A stretch of DNA of 64,000 nt, taken from NCBI GenBank assembly GCA_017507385.1, contig JAFWAX010000077.1, positions 1 through 64,000 of the forward strand, read 5' to 3'. Below the pieces are notes generated by a model. It was not told the DNA's origin. It was given only the letters and a program-made list of their open reading frames with translations, and did no database searches. Positions within the stretch are counted from its first letter, which is position 1. Each line of letters opens with the position of its first letter. This document shows positions 25,947 to 35,380 of the stretch, piece after piece. The position numbers and the translations under genes were made by a program. This DNA is from Bacteroidaceae bacterium. Lineage in GTDB: Bacteria > Bacteroidota > Bacteroidia > Bacteroidales > Bacteroidaceae.

Positions 25947-28900
25947 ATGGAAGACTATAAAATCATCGTAGAGCAAGAGCACCAGACCGTGATGGCGCAC
26001 TATGAGGCGTTGGAACGGGAGGATGTGGGCTACCAGAGTGAGGCGGAGCTGGAAGCGGCTTTCATCAAGCAACTGGTGGGACAAGGCTATGAGCGTGTGA
26101 ACATCACCAGCGAGAAGGATTTGCTGATGAACCTGAGAGCGCAGATGGAGCGGCTGAACGGCTTGGCCCTCTCGGACAAGGAGTGGAAGCAACTGCTGGA
26201 ACAGCATATCGCCTCGCCTCAAATGACGATTGAGGACAAGACGGAACGGATTCAACGCTCGGAGATTGTGAATATCACGCTTGACAATGGCGACACACAA
26301 AACATCAAACTCATCGACAAGCGGGACATCCACAACAACCACCTGCAAGTGCTGAATCAATATGTGCCAGAGGGTGGCAAGTACGCCAACCGCTATGATG
26401 TGACCATCCTGGTGAACGGTCTTCCGCTGGTGCATTGTGAACTGAAACGGAGGGGTGTTGACATCAAGGAGGCGTTCAACCAAATCAACCGCTATGAGAG
26501 GGATTCTTTCTGGTCGGGATGCGGTTTGTATGACTATGTGCAAATCTTCATCATCTCGAACGGCACCCAAACGAAATACTACTCGAACACCACACGTTTT
26601 GCCCATGTGGCAGCGGTGTCGAACAGCCCCAAACAACGGGTGAAGACACAATCGCAGTCGTTTGAGTTCACGTCGTGCTGGTCGGATGCGGAGAACAACA
26701 CCATTTGGGACTTGCGTGACTTTACCCGCACATTCTTGGCGAAATCGACTTTGCTGAATGTGCTGACGAAGTACTGCGTGTTTACGGTGGATAAGAACCT
26801 GATGGTGATGCGTCCCTATCAGATTGCCGCCACGGAGAGGATTCTGCTGCGCATCAAGCAAGCCACGATGAACAAGTGGCAGGGAAGCATCAAGGCTGGT
26901 GGCTACATCTGGCACACGACGGGTAGCGGCAAGACACTTACTTCGTTCAAGACGGCACAGTTGGCAAGCATGTTGCCCTATGTGCATAAGGTGCTGTTTG
27001 TGGTGGATAGAAAGGACTTGGATTATCAGACGATGAAGGAGTATGACAACTTCGAGAAGGGATGCGCCAACTCCAACACCTCGTCAAACATTCTGCAAAA
27101 GCAACTGAACGACCCTGCCGACACGAAGAAAATCATCATCACGACAATACAGAAACTGACTTCGCTGTTGAAGAAGAAAAAGGACATCGGCTGTGCGGAC
27201 AAGAATGTGGTGATGATCTTCGACGAGTGTCACAGAAGCCAGTTTGGCGACATGCACGTGATGATCACCAAAGCGTTCAAGAAGTACTATCTCTTTGGCT
27301 TCACGGGCACACCCATCAGCAGCACGAACATTGCCACAGGTAAGTATGCCAACCTGCGCACCACGGCTCAGGCATTTGGTGGAGAACTGGACGAGAAGGG
27401 CAACCCGACGGAACCGCTGCACACCTACACCATCATCGACGCCATCAGAGACAAGAATGTGCTGAAGTTCAAGGTGGATTACATTCAGACGATGAAGATG
27501 AAGGGCGATGTGGAGAACAAGAAGGTGTGGGCCATCGAGACGAAGAAGGCATTGATGGAACCTGAACGCATTACCAACAACGTGCGCTACATCTTGGAGC
27601 ATTATGCCCAAAAGACGAAGCAACGGGAACGCTACACCTACAGCATCATCACGAATGTGGTGGATGTGGCGAAAAACAACAAAGCACAGGAGGAGAAGCG
27701 GAAGAACCTGTTAGGTGGCTTCAATTCGATTCTGTGTGTGGAGAGTATTCCGATGGCGATTGCCTATTACACGGAGTTTCAGAAGCAACAGGAAAAAAGG
27801 GCGGAAAAACTGCGCATTGCCACCATTTTCACTTTCTCAGCCAACGAAGCCGAGGATGACGCGATGGGGCTGATGGACGATGAAGACCCTGCAGGAATAG
27901 AAGGGCTGGATGTCACTTCGCGAGATTTTCTGGAACGTGCCATTGCAGAATATAACGGATGGTTTGGCACCAATTATTCGACGGACAGCGAGAAGTTCCA
28001 GAACTACTACAAGGACTTATCTCTGAGAATGAAGAACAGGGAGGTGGATTTGCTGATTGTGGTGAGCATGTTCCTGACGGGCTTTGATGCCAAGACGCTC
28101 AACACGCTGTGGGTCGATAAGAACCTGCGGATGCACGGATTGCTGCAAGCCTACAGCCGTACGAACCGAATACTGAACAGCATCAAGGATTGTGGCAACA
28201 TCGTGTGCTTCCGCAACTTGGAGGAGGCAACGAATGCTTCGCTGGCACTCTTTGGTAACACGGGCGCAAAGGGTATTGCCATCATGCGCCCCTTCAAGGA
28301 TTACTACGAGGGATATGACGACGAGAAAGGCAAGCACCATGAGGGCTATGTGGAGATTGTGGCGGCATTGCTGGCCAAGTACAACCTGCCGCTGAATCCG
28401 CAACTGTTTACACTAGAGGAGAAGAAAGAGTTCGTCAGGTTGTTCAGTGCTTTCTTGAAGATGCAGAACTTACTGTCGGTATTCGATGAGTTCACGGCGG
28501 AAGAAAAAATCATCTCTGACTTCGACACACAGGATTATCTGTCTTGGTACATTGACCTGCGTGAAGAACTGCGCTCGTCAGGTGGCGGAGGCACAAAAGA
28601 TGACATTGTGGATGACTTGGTGTTTGAGACGGAACTGGTGAAGCAGATTCAGATAGATATTCCGTACATTCTCCAACTCATTCAGCAGTATCGAAACAAG
28701 CACGGTGAGGACAAGACGATTGTCGTAAAGATTCAGAAAGCTGTCAACTCGAGTCCCGACCTCAGAGATAAGAAGGAGCTCATTATGCAATTCATCGAAC
28801 GGATGACACCCACTCCGGGAGAAATCTTAGAGGAGAATGAGGATATCGGCGATGAATGGGCGTTGTATGTAAAGGAGGAAAGGGAGAAGGAACTGAATGC

Positions 28901-29222
28901 CCTCATCGAGGAGGAGAAACTGCGTCCAGAGGAAACGAGACGTTTTGTGGAACAGGCATTCTCGGATGGTTATGTGACCACAACAGGTGTTGCTATCACG
29001 AAGGTGCTGCCCCCATTGCCGCTTTTTGGAGGAGGTGCCAAAGGTGGTTCTTCTCGTGAGGAGAAGAAGGAGCGTGTGCTGAACAAACTGACGGCCTTCT
29101 TCAACAGGTATTTCAATTTGTCTTGGAATCCTCATGTGGAACAAGTACACACCACCCAACTGTATCAATCTGCAGAGGATGTGTATCATGGCAAGGCGGC
29201 AGAGGCTGGTGGAGAGGGTTAG
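25947..29222 (+). CDS. hsdR: Type I restriction endonuclease subunit
   Basis: The 1,091-residue motor and nuclease subunit. The N-terminal nuclease domain carries the PD-(D/E)xK motif at E165-L-K167 (HCELKRRG). The helicase region has Walker A HTTGSGKT with K329, DECH at D426-H429, and TGTPIS. Helicase domain 2 includes SMFLTGFDAKTLNT. The C-terminal part is helical and binds the methylase. All key residues are intact, so the system looks able to cut. It starts 30 bases after the Fic gene. Confidence 0.95.
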   Translation: MEDYKIIVEQEHQTVMAHYEALEREDVGYQSEAELEAAFIKQLVGQGYERVNITSEKDLLMNLRAQMERLNGLALSDKEWKQLLEQHIASPQMTIEDKTERIQRSEIVNITLDNGDTQNIKLIDKRDIHNNHLQVLNQYVPEGGKYANRYDVTILVNGLPLVHCELKRRGVDIKEAFNQINRYERDSFWSGCGLYDYVQIFIISNGTQTKYYSNTTRFAHVAAVSNSPKQRVKTQSQSFEFTSCWSDAENNTIWDLRDFTRTFLAKSTLLNVLTKYCVFTVDKNLMVMRPYQIAATERILLRIKQATMNKWQGSIKAGGYIWHTTGSGKTLTSFKTAQLASMLPYVHKVLFVVDRKDLDYQTMKEYDNFEKGCANSNTSSNILQKQLNDPADTKKIIITTIQKLTSLLKKKKDIGCADKNVVMIFDECHRSQFGDMHVMITKAFKKYYLFGFTGTPISSTNIATGKYANLRTTAQAFGGELDEKGNPTEPLHTYTIIDAIRDKNVLKFKVDYIQTMKMKGDVENKKVWAIETKKALMEPERITNNVRYILEHYAQKTKQRERYTYSIITNVVDVAKNNKAQEEKRKNLLGGFNSILCVESIPMAIAYYTEFQKQQEKRAEKLRIATIFTFSANEAEDDAMGLMDDEDPAGIEGLDVTSRDFLERAIAEYNGWFGTNYSTDSEKFQNYYKDLSLRMKNREVDLLIVVSMFLTGFDAKTLNTLWVDKNLRMHGLLQAYSRTNRILNSIKDCGNIVCFRNLEEATNASLALFGNTGAKGIAIMRPFKDYYEGYDDEKGKHHEGYVEIVAALLAKYNLPLNPQLFTLEEKKEFVRLFSAFLKMQNLLSVFDEFTAEEKIISDFDTQDYLSWYIDLREELRSSGGGGTKDDIVDDLVFETELVKQIQIDIPYILQLIQQYRNKHGEDKTIVVKIQKAVNSSPDLRDKKELIMQFIERMTPTPGEILEENEDIGDEWALYVKEEREKELNALIEEEKLRPEETRRFVEQAFSDGYVTTTGVAITKVLPPLPLFGGGAKGGSSREEKKERVLNKLTAFFNRYFNLSWNPHVEQVHTTQLYQSAEDVYHGKAAEAGGEG

Positions 29223-29379
29223 CCCTTTCTACCTATGTCTGTCAGGTGTCCTTTTTGTGTTGGCTTTTTTGAATGTTTGCTTGCCATTTTTTTCGATGTC
29301 AATCCTGATTATTTCTTGCTATGTTACGTATTTGTAAAAATATGTTTCGTTTTTGCAAATGAATTTGGACAGATTGATT

Positions 29380-29387
29380 TATCTTTG
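29380..29387 (+). promoter_or_regulatory. -7 box of the GH43 gene
   Basis: TATCTTTG about 70 bases before the start. The nearest TTTG elements are 12 and 24 bases upstream, so the -33 part is weak. Confidence 0.5.
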
Positions 29388-29458
29388 CAAAGAGAATGGG
29401 GTGATTGGGCTGTGGCTTGACTGCTTGGCTCCTCTGGCTCTTGGATTTTAAGATAACC

Positions 29459-32407
29459 ATGAAACTAAATAAACCAAAACCTAACATAAAAATAATGAAA
29501 ACAAGATTTAAGAATGCGGCCCTGGTGGCTGCGGCTTCTCCCACGAGATTGGGAGGACAATTGAGAAAAGTGCTGGCTGCGGGTGTGCTGGCGCTGATGC
29601 CTGTGGGCATGAGTGCACAGAATCCTTTTGTGCAGACATGGTACACTTCTGACCCGGCTCCGCTGGTGGTGGGTGACAGAATGTATGTGTATACAGGCCA
29701 TGACGAGGATGGCGCTGACTTCTTCTGGATGCAGGAGTGGAGAGTGTACAGCTCGGCTGACATGGTGAACTGGACGGACCACGGCAGTCCGCTGGCGCTG
29801 GAGAGCTTCAGATGGGCTGACGACCGTGCGTGGGCGGCTCAGTGCATTGAGAGAAATGGCAAGTTCTACTGGTATATCTGCGCTCATTCGCGCCTGTCGG
29901 GCGGCATGGCCATTGGTGTGGCTGTGGCTGACTCGCCTACGGGCCCGTTCCGCGATGCGATTGGCAAGCCGCTGTATGAGAATGGCAGCTGGGACCACAT
30001 TGACCCGACGGTCATCATTGACGATGAGGGCCAGGCTTGGATTTACTGGGGCAATCCCCGCATCTACTGCGCGAAGCTGAATGAGGACATGATTAGCTTG
30101 GACGGCGAGGTGTTCAACATCGAGCTGACAGAAGAGGGCTTTGGCGCTCCTGACATGGCGAAGAGAGAGAAGAACAAGAAATACAAGGATACTTACACTG
30201 AGGGCCCTTGGATTATGAAGAAGCCTCAGGTGGCTCAGAGCGGCAAGAAGGCCAAGAAGGGCGAAGAGAATCAGGGCGGCTACTACCTTCTCTATGCAGC
30301 TGGCGGCGTGCCTGAGCACATCGCTTACTCGGAGAGTCCGACACCTACGGGTCCCTGGACTTACAAGGGTACAATCATGCCTGAGGGCGGCACTGGCTCG
30401 TTCACGAACCACTGCGGATATGAGCGTTTCAAGGGGCGTGACTATTTCTTCTACCATACGGGCAAGCTGCCTGGTGGCGGCGGCTTCGGCAGAAGCGTGG
30501 CTGTGGAGGAGTTCAAGTTTAACGAGGACGGAACATTCCCAACCATCCAGCCTACCGACAAGGGTGTTGAGCCTGTGGGCACGCTGAATCCGTATGAGCG
30601 TGTGGAGGCTGAGACGATGGCTTTCTCCAAGGGTGTGGATACTGACTGGAATGACGAGACTGGCGTGTATGTGAACCAGATTCATGATGGTGACTACATC
30701 AAGCTGCAGGCTGTGAACTTTGGCAGGAAGGTGCCTCGCACGTTTACGGCAAATGTGGCAAGCGCATTGCGTGGCGGCAGCTTCGACATCCGTCTTGACA
30801 GTCTTCGCGGCAAGCTGCTGACTCGCATCGAGGTGCCTCACACTGGCGGCTGGGAACAGTGGCAGACAGTGGTGAAGGACCTGGAGACAGTGGTTGAGGG
30901 CGTGCACGATGTTTACTTCGTGTTCAGAGGCCGCAAGGGCGTGAGACTGATGAGCTTTGACTGGTGGAAGTTCCGTGGCATCGAGGAGTGCAACATGCCG
31001 CTCTTCACTACGAAGTACACAGCTGACCCTTCTCCGCTGGTGGTGGGCGACACGCTGTTCCTCTATGTGTCTCACGATGCTCATCCTGAGGACATTCCAG
31101 ATGAGAACGAGAAGAATTCGGCTGGCTTCTTCATGTATGACTGGCTGCTTTACTCTACTACCGACATGGTGAACTGGACAGACCATGGTGCTGTGGCTTC
31201 GCTCCGCGACTTCGAGTGGCGCAGCCGCGAGAATGGCGGATGGGCTATCCAGACAGTTGAGCGCAATGGCAAGTTCTACCTGTATGCTCCGCTGCACGGA
31301 CATGGCATTGGCGTGCTGGTGGCCGACAGCCCTTATGGACCGTTCAAGGATCCGCTCGGCGAGCCTCTGGTATGGCAGAAAGAGCACTGGGATGACATTG
31401 ACCCATCTGTGTTTATCGATGATGACGGACAGGCATACATGTATTGGGGCAACCCTCACACTTACTATGTGAAGCTGAATGAGGACATGATTTCTACAAG
31501 TGGTGACATTCATGTGCTCAGCCATAAGGATGGCGTGATGCGTCCAGTGAAGCAGGAGGGCGCTAAGATTAACCTCAAGGTTTCTTGGAACGAAAAGGCC
31601 AGCTGGGCTATTCAGCACTATCAGGAGGGTCCTTGGAACTACAAGCGCAATGGGCACTACTACATGGCCTTCGCCTCTACCTGCTGTCCTGAGGGATTGG
31701 GCTATGCGATGAGCGACGGCCCAACAGGACCTTGGAAGGAGATGGGCTACATCATGCGTCCGACAGACCGTGACCGCGGCAACCACCCTGGCATCTGCGA
31801 CTACAAGGGCAAGAGCTATGTGTTTGGCCAAAACTATGACATCATGCACATTGACACTTGGCAGCACCACGAGCGCCGTTCAGTGAGTGGTCAGGAGATT
31901 ACTTACAATGCTGACGGCACAATTCAGGAACTTCCTTACTGGCTTGACCAGGAGCCAATGAAGCAGCTGCACAGCTTGAATCCTTACAGACGTGTGGAGG
32001 CTGAGACAATGGCTTGGGGCTACGGGCTGAAGAGCTGCAAGATGGGCATCAAGAACACAGGCGTGGTGAAGGATATGCCTTACTCTACAGGCAAGGTGAA
32101 TCAGTACATCACACACATCGACGAGGGTGAGTACATCCGCGTGAGAGGTGTGGACTTTGGCAGCACAGGCGCGAAGAAATTCATGGCAAGCGTGGCTTCT
32201 GAGGCAGGAAGCGGTCAGATTGAAATTCGCATCGACGAGATTGAAGGTCAGGTGATTGGTACTGTGGACGTGAAGAAGACTGGTGGCGACGAGAAGTTCC
32301 GCACAGTCAGCACGAAGGTGGAGAACGTGAAGGGCGTACATGACCTGTACCTCCACTTCAAGGGCCTGAACGGCACGTTCAACTTCGACTGGTGGCAGTT
32401 CCAGTAA
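29459..32407 (+). CDS. Tandem GH43-CBM6-GH43-CBM6 exported glycosidase
   Basis: A 982-residue exported protein with two GH43 five-bladed propellers, each followed by a CBM6-type module, probably active on arabinoxylan or related glycans. Catalytic residues in copy 1 are D65 (SDPAPL), D182 (HIDPTV) and E248 (TEGPW); in copy 2 they are D523 (ADPSPL), D648 (DIDPSV) and E723 (QEGPW). Each CBM6 module starts NPY(E/R)RVEAETMA and ends DWW(K/Q)F. A signal peptide ends near GMSAQ. A second possible start is ATG 29495. Codon use is GC-rich. Confidence 0.9.
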   Translation: MKLNKPKPNIKIMKTRFKNAALVAAASPTRLGGQLRKVLAAGVLALMPVGMSAQNPFVQTWYTSDPAPLVVGDRMYVYTGHDEDGADFFWMQEWRVYSSADMVNWTDHGSPLALESFRWADDRAWAAQCIERNGKFYWYICAHSRLSGGMAIGVAVADSPTGPFRDAIGKPLYENGSWDHIDPTVIIDDEGQAWIYWGNPRIYCAKLNEDMISLDGEVFNIELTEEGFGAPDMAKREKNKKYKDTYTEGPWIMKKPQVAQSGKKAKKGEENQGGYYLLYAAGGVPEHIAYSESPTPTGPWTYKGTIMPEGGTGSFTNHCGYERFKGRDYFFYHTGKLPGGGGFGRSVAVEEFKFNEDGTFPTIQPTDKGVEPVGTLNPYERVEAETMAFSKGVDTDWNDETGVYVNQIHDGDYIKLQAVNFGRKVPRTFTANVASALRGGSFDIRLDSLRGKLLTRIEVPHTGGWEQWQTVVKDLETVVEGVHDVYFVFRGRKGVRLMSFDWWKFRGIEECNMPLFTTKYTADPSPLVVGDTLFLYVSHDAHPEDIPDENEKNSAGFFMYDWLLYSTTDMVNWTDHGAVASLRDFEWRSRENGGWAIQTVERNGKFYLYAPLHGHGIGVLVADSPYGPFKDPLGEPLVWQKEHWDDIDPSVFIDDDGQAYMYWGNPHTYYVKLNEDMISTSGDIHVLSHKDGVMRPVKQEGAKINLKVSWNEKASWAIQHYQEGPWNYKRNGHYYMAFASTCCPEGLGYAMSDGPTGPWKEMGYIMRPTDRDRGNHPGICDYKGKSYVFGQNYDIMHIDTWQHHERRSVSGQEITYNADGTIQELPYWLDQEPMKQLHSLNPYRRVEAETMAWGYGLKSCKMGIKNTGVVKDMPYSTGKVNQYITHIDEGEYIRVRGVDFGSTGAKKFMASVASEAGSGQIEIRIDEIEGQVIGTVDVKKTGGDEKFRTVSTKVENVKGVHDLYLHFKGLNGTFNFDWWQFQ

Positions 32408-32420
32408 ATCTGTATCAAGG

Positions 32421-32468
32421 ATAGGACAAAATGAACCAGATGCTTGCGTTTGGTTCATTTTGTCCTAT
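32421..32468 (+). terminator. 18-bp perfect hairpin after the GH43 gene
   Basis: ATAGGACAAAATGAACCA and its exact complement flank a 12-base loop, 14 bases past the GH43 stop codon. Confidence 0.7.
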
Positions 32469-32510
32469 ATGATTATAGAATAGTTCCACGGATGTAAGGA
32501 GGAAATAACG

Positions 32511-32518
32511 TACCTTTG
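32511..32518 (+). promoter_or_regulatory. -7 box of the GH97 gene
   Basis: TACCTTTG 48 bases before the start; no convincing -33 element. Confidence 0.5.
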
Positions 32519-32566
32519 TGGCATCTATTTGATGGAATAGAATGATTAACTTATAATAATTTGATT

Positions 32567-34405
32567 ATGAAAAGAATAATTTGTTCTTTTATGACATTGA
32601 TGTTGCTTGCCGCAGGTGTGCAGGCGCAGAAAATGAAATCGCCTAATGGGTTGCTGTCGGTAGAGAAAGTGGGCAACGGCTACGAGGTGAAGTATCAGGA
32701 TAAGAAGGTGCTGGACTTGTCTGCTGTTGGTATGGCTACCACCAAGAGGGGAGAGGGTCTTGCTTTTCAGCAGATGACAAAGGGCGGCAAGGTGAAAGCT
32801 GACTATCAGATGTTGGCTGGCAAGAAGCTGCACTGCACGAATGAGGCTAATGAGTATGTGCTTCACTACCAGTATGCAGACGGTTCGCCTATGCGTCTGG
32901 TGATGCGTCTGTACAACGATGGCTTGGCGTTCCGATATGAACTGGAAGGTTTGTATGACGAACGTGTAAAGGAGGAACTGACGACATATAGCATAGCGGA
33001 TGGTGTTCGCCGCTGGTTCATGCAGTGGTCAGACGGCTATGAGGGTTTCTTCCCGCTGGCTACAAGCGGAGAGGGGCGCAGCAAGCATTGGGGGTATCCT
33101 GCACTGCTGGAACCTGCTGACGGCGTGTTTGCGCTGATTTCGGAGGCTAACATCGAGCGTGCGCAGAGTGCTTCGTCTTTGAAGAATGAACAGAAACCGT
33201 CTGAATACAAGGTGTTTATGGACACGAACGAGGTTGCGCTCTATGGCGACTGGCACACTCCTTGGCGTGTGGTGATGATTGGTTCGCTGGCAGATGTGGT
33301 GGAATCTACGCTCATCACTGATGTCTCTGAACCCAGCAAGCTGGAGGATGAGAGTTGGATTGAGCCAGGCGTGGTGTCTTGGGTTTACTGGGCGTACAAT
33401 CATGGCTCTAATGACTTCAATATCATCAAGAAATATGTTGACCTTGCTGTGGCTCTAAAGCTTCCATACGTGCTGATTGATGCGGAATGGGATGAGTTCA
33501 AGGATGGCAAGACCGTGGTAGATGCTGTGAACTATGCGAAGGAATGCGGTGTGAAGCCTATGATTTGGTATAATTCATCCGTGGGATGGCTCAATGGTGC
33601 ACCGGGACCCAAGTTCCGTCTGAACAAACTGGAAGACAGAGAGAAGGAGTTCGCATGGTGCAAGAGCATTGGTGTTGTGGGCGTGAAGATTGACTTCTTC
33701 TCGGGCGATAACCAGATGAATATGGACTACTGCATCGAACTGCTGGAGAGTGCGGCTCGTCACAATCTGCTGGTGAATTTCCATGGAGCGACGATTCCGA
33801 GAGGATGGCAGCGCACTTATCCGAACTTGATGTCAACAGAAGGTGTGTATGGTGCAGAATGGTATAATAATGTGCCGACATTTACCAAGAGAGCTGCCGC
33901 TCACAATGCAACGCTGCCTTTCACTCGCAATGTGATAGGCCCGATGGACTATACGCCTTGCGCTTTCTCGGATTCTCAACATCCGCACATCACGTCTCAT
34001 GCTCACGAGCTGGCGCTGACGGTGTTGTATGAATCTGCTTTGCAGCATTTGGCTGATAGACCGGAGAGTTTCCTCGCTCAGCCACAGCAGGTGAAGGATT
34101 TCTTGTCTGAACTTCCAAGCGTGTGGGATGAAACCAAGCTTATGGGCGGCTACCCAGGCGAGTATGTGGCGATGGCGCGTAGAAACGGTGACACATGGTA
34201 TGTGGCTGTCATCAATGGTTCGGATGAGCCTCGCAGCGTGGAGCTTGATTGGTCTCGCGTGAAAACAAAGGCTAAAGTCGGCGCGATGTTTGCCGACAGC
34301 GGTAATGCCGACAATCCTTGGAACCTCTCTGCCACTGCATCACTGCCAAGCAAGGTTGACTTGCAGCCAAGAGGCGGATACGTAATGGTGATTCCAACAA
34401 AATAA
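32567..34405 (+). CDS. Glycoside hydrolase family 97
   Basis: A 612-residue exported alpha-glycosidase (alpha-glucosidase or alpha-galactosidase). A signal peptide ends near GVQAQ. The N-terminal beta-sandwich (about 25-270) precedes a TIM barrel (about 280-540) and a small C-terminal beta domain. The barrel has YVLIDAEWDEF, VKIDFFSGD with D376, and NFHGATIPRGW followed by STEGVYGAEW. The Asp in KIDFF sits where retaining GH97 members have their nucleophile, so I favour the retaining, alpha-galactosidase-like branch; this is inference. ATG 32567 is used rather than a TTG six bases upstream. Confidence 0.9.
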   Translation: MKRIICSFMTLMLLAAGVQAQKMKSPNGLLSVEKVGNGYEVKYQDKKVLDLSAVGMATTKRGEGLAFQQMTKGGKVKADYQMLAGKKLHCTNEANEYVLHYQYADGSPMRLVMRLYNDGLAFRYELEGLYDERVKEELTTYSIADGVRRWFMQWSDGYEGFFPLATSGEGRSKHWGYPALLEPADGVFALISEANIERAQSASSLKNEQKPSEYKVFMDTNEVALYGDWHTPWRVVMIGSLADVVESTLITDVSEPSKLEDESWIEPGVVSWVYWAYNHGSNDFNIIKKYVDLAVALKLPYVLIDAEWDEFKDGKTVVDAVNYAKECGVKPMIWYNSSVGWLNGAPGPKFRLNKLEDREKEFAWCKSIGVVGVKIDFFSGDNQMNMDYCIELLESAARHNLLVNFHGATIPRGWQRTYPNLMSTEGVYGAEWYNNVPTFTKRAAAHNATLPFTRNVIGPMDYTPCAFSDSQHPHITSHAHELALTVLYESALQHLADRPESFLAQPQQVKDFLSELPSVWDETKLMGGYPGEYVAMARRNGDTWYVAVINGSDEPRSVELDWSRVKTKAKVGAMFADSGNADNPWNLSATASLPSKVDLQPRGGYVMVIPTK

Positions 34406-34483
34406 CGTAAGTTCGACGGAATCGGCTTGTGTTCAAATTTATTGAACTCATGTTGAAATAGAGGAAGGAATGTTCCTTCTATA

Positions 34484-34554
34484 AAACCGCACCCCTCGGG
34501 TCCGCCATGGCGTACCCGAGGGGTGCGGTGCGTCGTACCCGAGGGGTACGGTTT
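34484..34554. repeat. Three-arm palindrome with core GAGGGG
   Basis: ACCGCACCCCTCGGGT (34486-34501) is followed by its exact complement (34514-34529) and then a near copy ACCCGAGGGGTACGGTTT (34537-34554). The three-arm plan matches the GTGGGGCAC elements, but the sequence differs. A small hairpin GAAGGAA-TG-TTCCTTC just upstream may end the GH97 transcript. Confidence 0.75.
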
Positions 34555-34651
34555 AGTATTTGTCTTTTTTTGTTCTGCCAGCATGGCGGTGAAGATGACG
34601 ATGGAAATTCGTCAGATCACGATGGACCGATGTGGAAAGTTTTATTGTGCT

Positions 34652-35374
34652 TTATGCTTGCAGGCTCTGAAGCATGTCGTCGATGGTCTTGACCCAGTCG
34701 TTTTGCGGAGGTGCAATAACTTCTCCGTTGTGTGTCTGCGACACTTCGGCATGGATGGTGTGAAACCCGAGTGTAGCAGCTGCTTTGATGTTGGGTGTGG
34801 AGTCATCTATGAAGAGGCATTCTTCGGCTGTGGCCTGCAGGGTGCTGAGCACTTGGAGGTAGATGTCGTCATTGGGCTTTGCCATGTGCATCTCTTGTGA
34901 GAGAAATACGTGGTCGAACAGCTGACTGACAATTTCCTGTCCGCCAAAGCAACGGTTGACAATGTCTATCCAGTGGGCGTCGTTGGTGTTGGACAGCATG
35001 TGAATCCTGTAGCCTTTCTGGCGCAGCTGTTTCACTTTTTCAAGACGGTATTGCGGAATGCCGATACAGCAGGTGTTCCATGCGTCGATGACTTGCTGGC
35101 GCGTGGTGCCTGGATGGCAGAGCTGCTGGATTCCGTTGAGGAAGTCGTCAGTGCTGATTTCGCCTATCTGGTAGAGGTGCAGTGCGCCGTTGGCAACGAG
35201 TCCTTCGCCCATGACAGCGGGCTTCATGCCTGTAGAGGTGGCGGGTGATTCCTTGGAGGTCTGTGCAGACATGGCTTTGAAGTCTATACCGAGAGCCTGC
35301 ACGTTTTTCATGCAGTAGGGCAGGTCAATGTCGAGCAAGACCCCACCGAGGTCGAATATGATGTTCTTTATCAT
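34652..35374 (-). CDS. HAD-superfamily phosphatase, YihX-like
   Basis: A 240-residue HAD subfamily IA phosphatase. Motif I is FDLGGVLLDID, in which Gly replaces the second Asp position as in the YihX-like group. Motif II is MLSNTND, motif III KPNDDIY, and motif IV FIDDSTPNIKAA. YihX acts on sugar phosphates such as glucose-1-phosphate; the substrate here is unknown. It starts six bases after the mscS stop, so both are on one transcript. Confidence 0.83.
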   Translation of the reverse strand: MIKNIIFDLGGVLLDIDLPYCMKNVQALGIDFKAMSAQTSKESPATSTGMKPAVMGEGLVANGALHLYQIGEISTDDFLNGIQQLCHPGTTRQQVIDAWNTCCIGIPQYRLEKVKQLRQKGYRIHMLSNTNDAHWIDIVNRCFGGQEIVSQLFDHVFLSQEMHMAKPNDDIYLQVLSTLQATAEECLFIDDSTPNIKAAATLGFHTIHAEVSQTHNGEVIAPPQNDWVKTIDDMLQSLQA

Positions 35375-35380
35375 AATTTT

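Noticed and set aside
21225..29222. The restriction locus as part of an integrated mobile element
   Set aside because: I see no integrase, transposase, tRNA-end target or flanking direct repeat; a cryptic island cannot be excluded.
29465..31870. An open frame of about 800 codons on the minus strand across the GH43 gene
   Set aside because: It is a by-product of the biased codons on the plus strand, which carries signal peptide, catalytic motifs and repeats of two known families.
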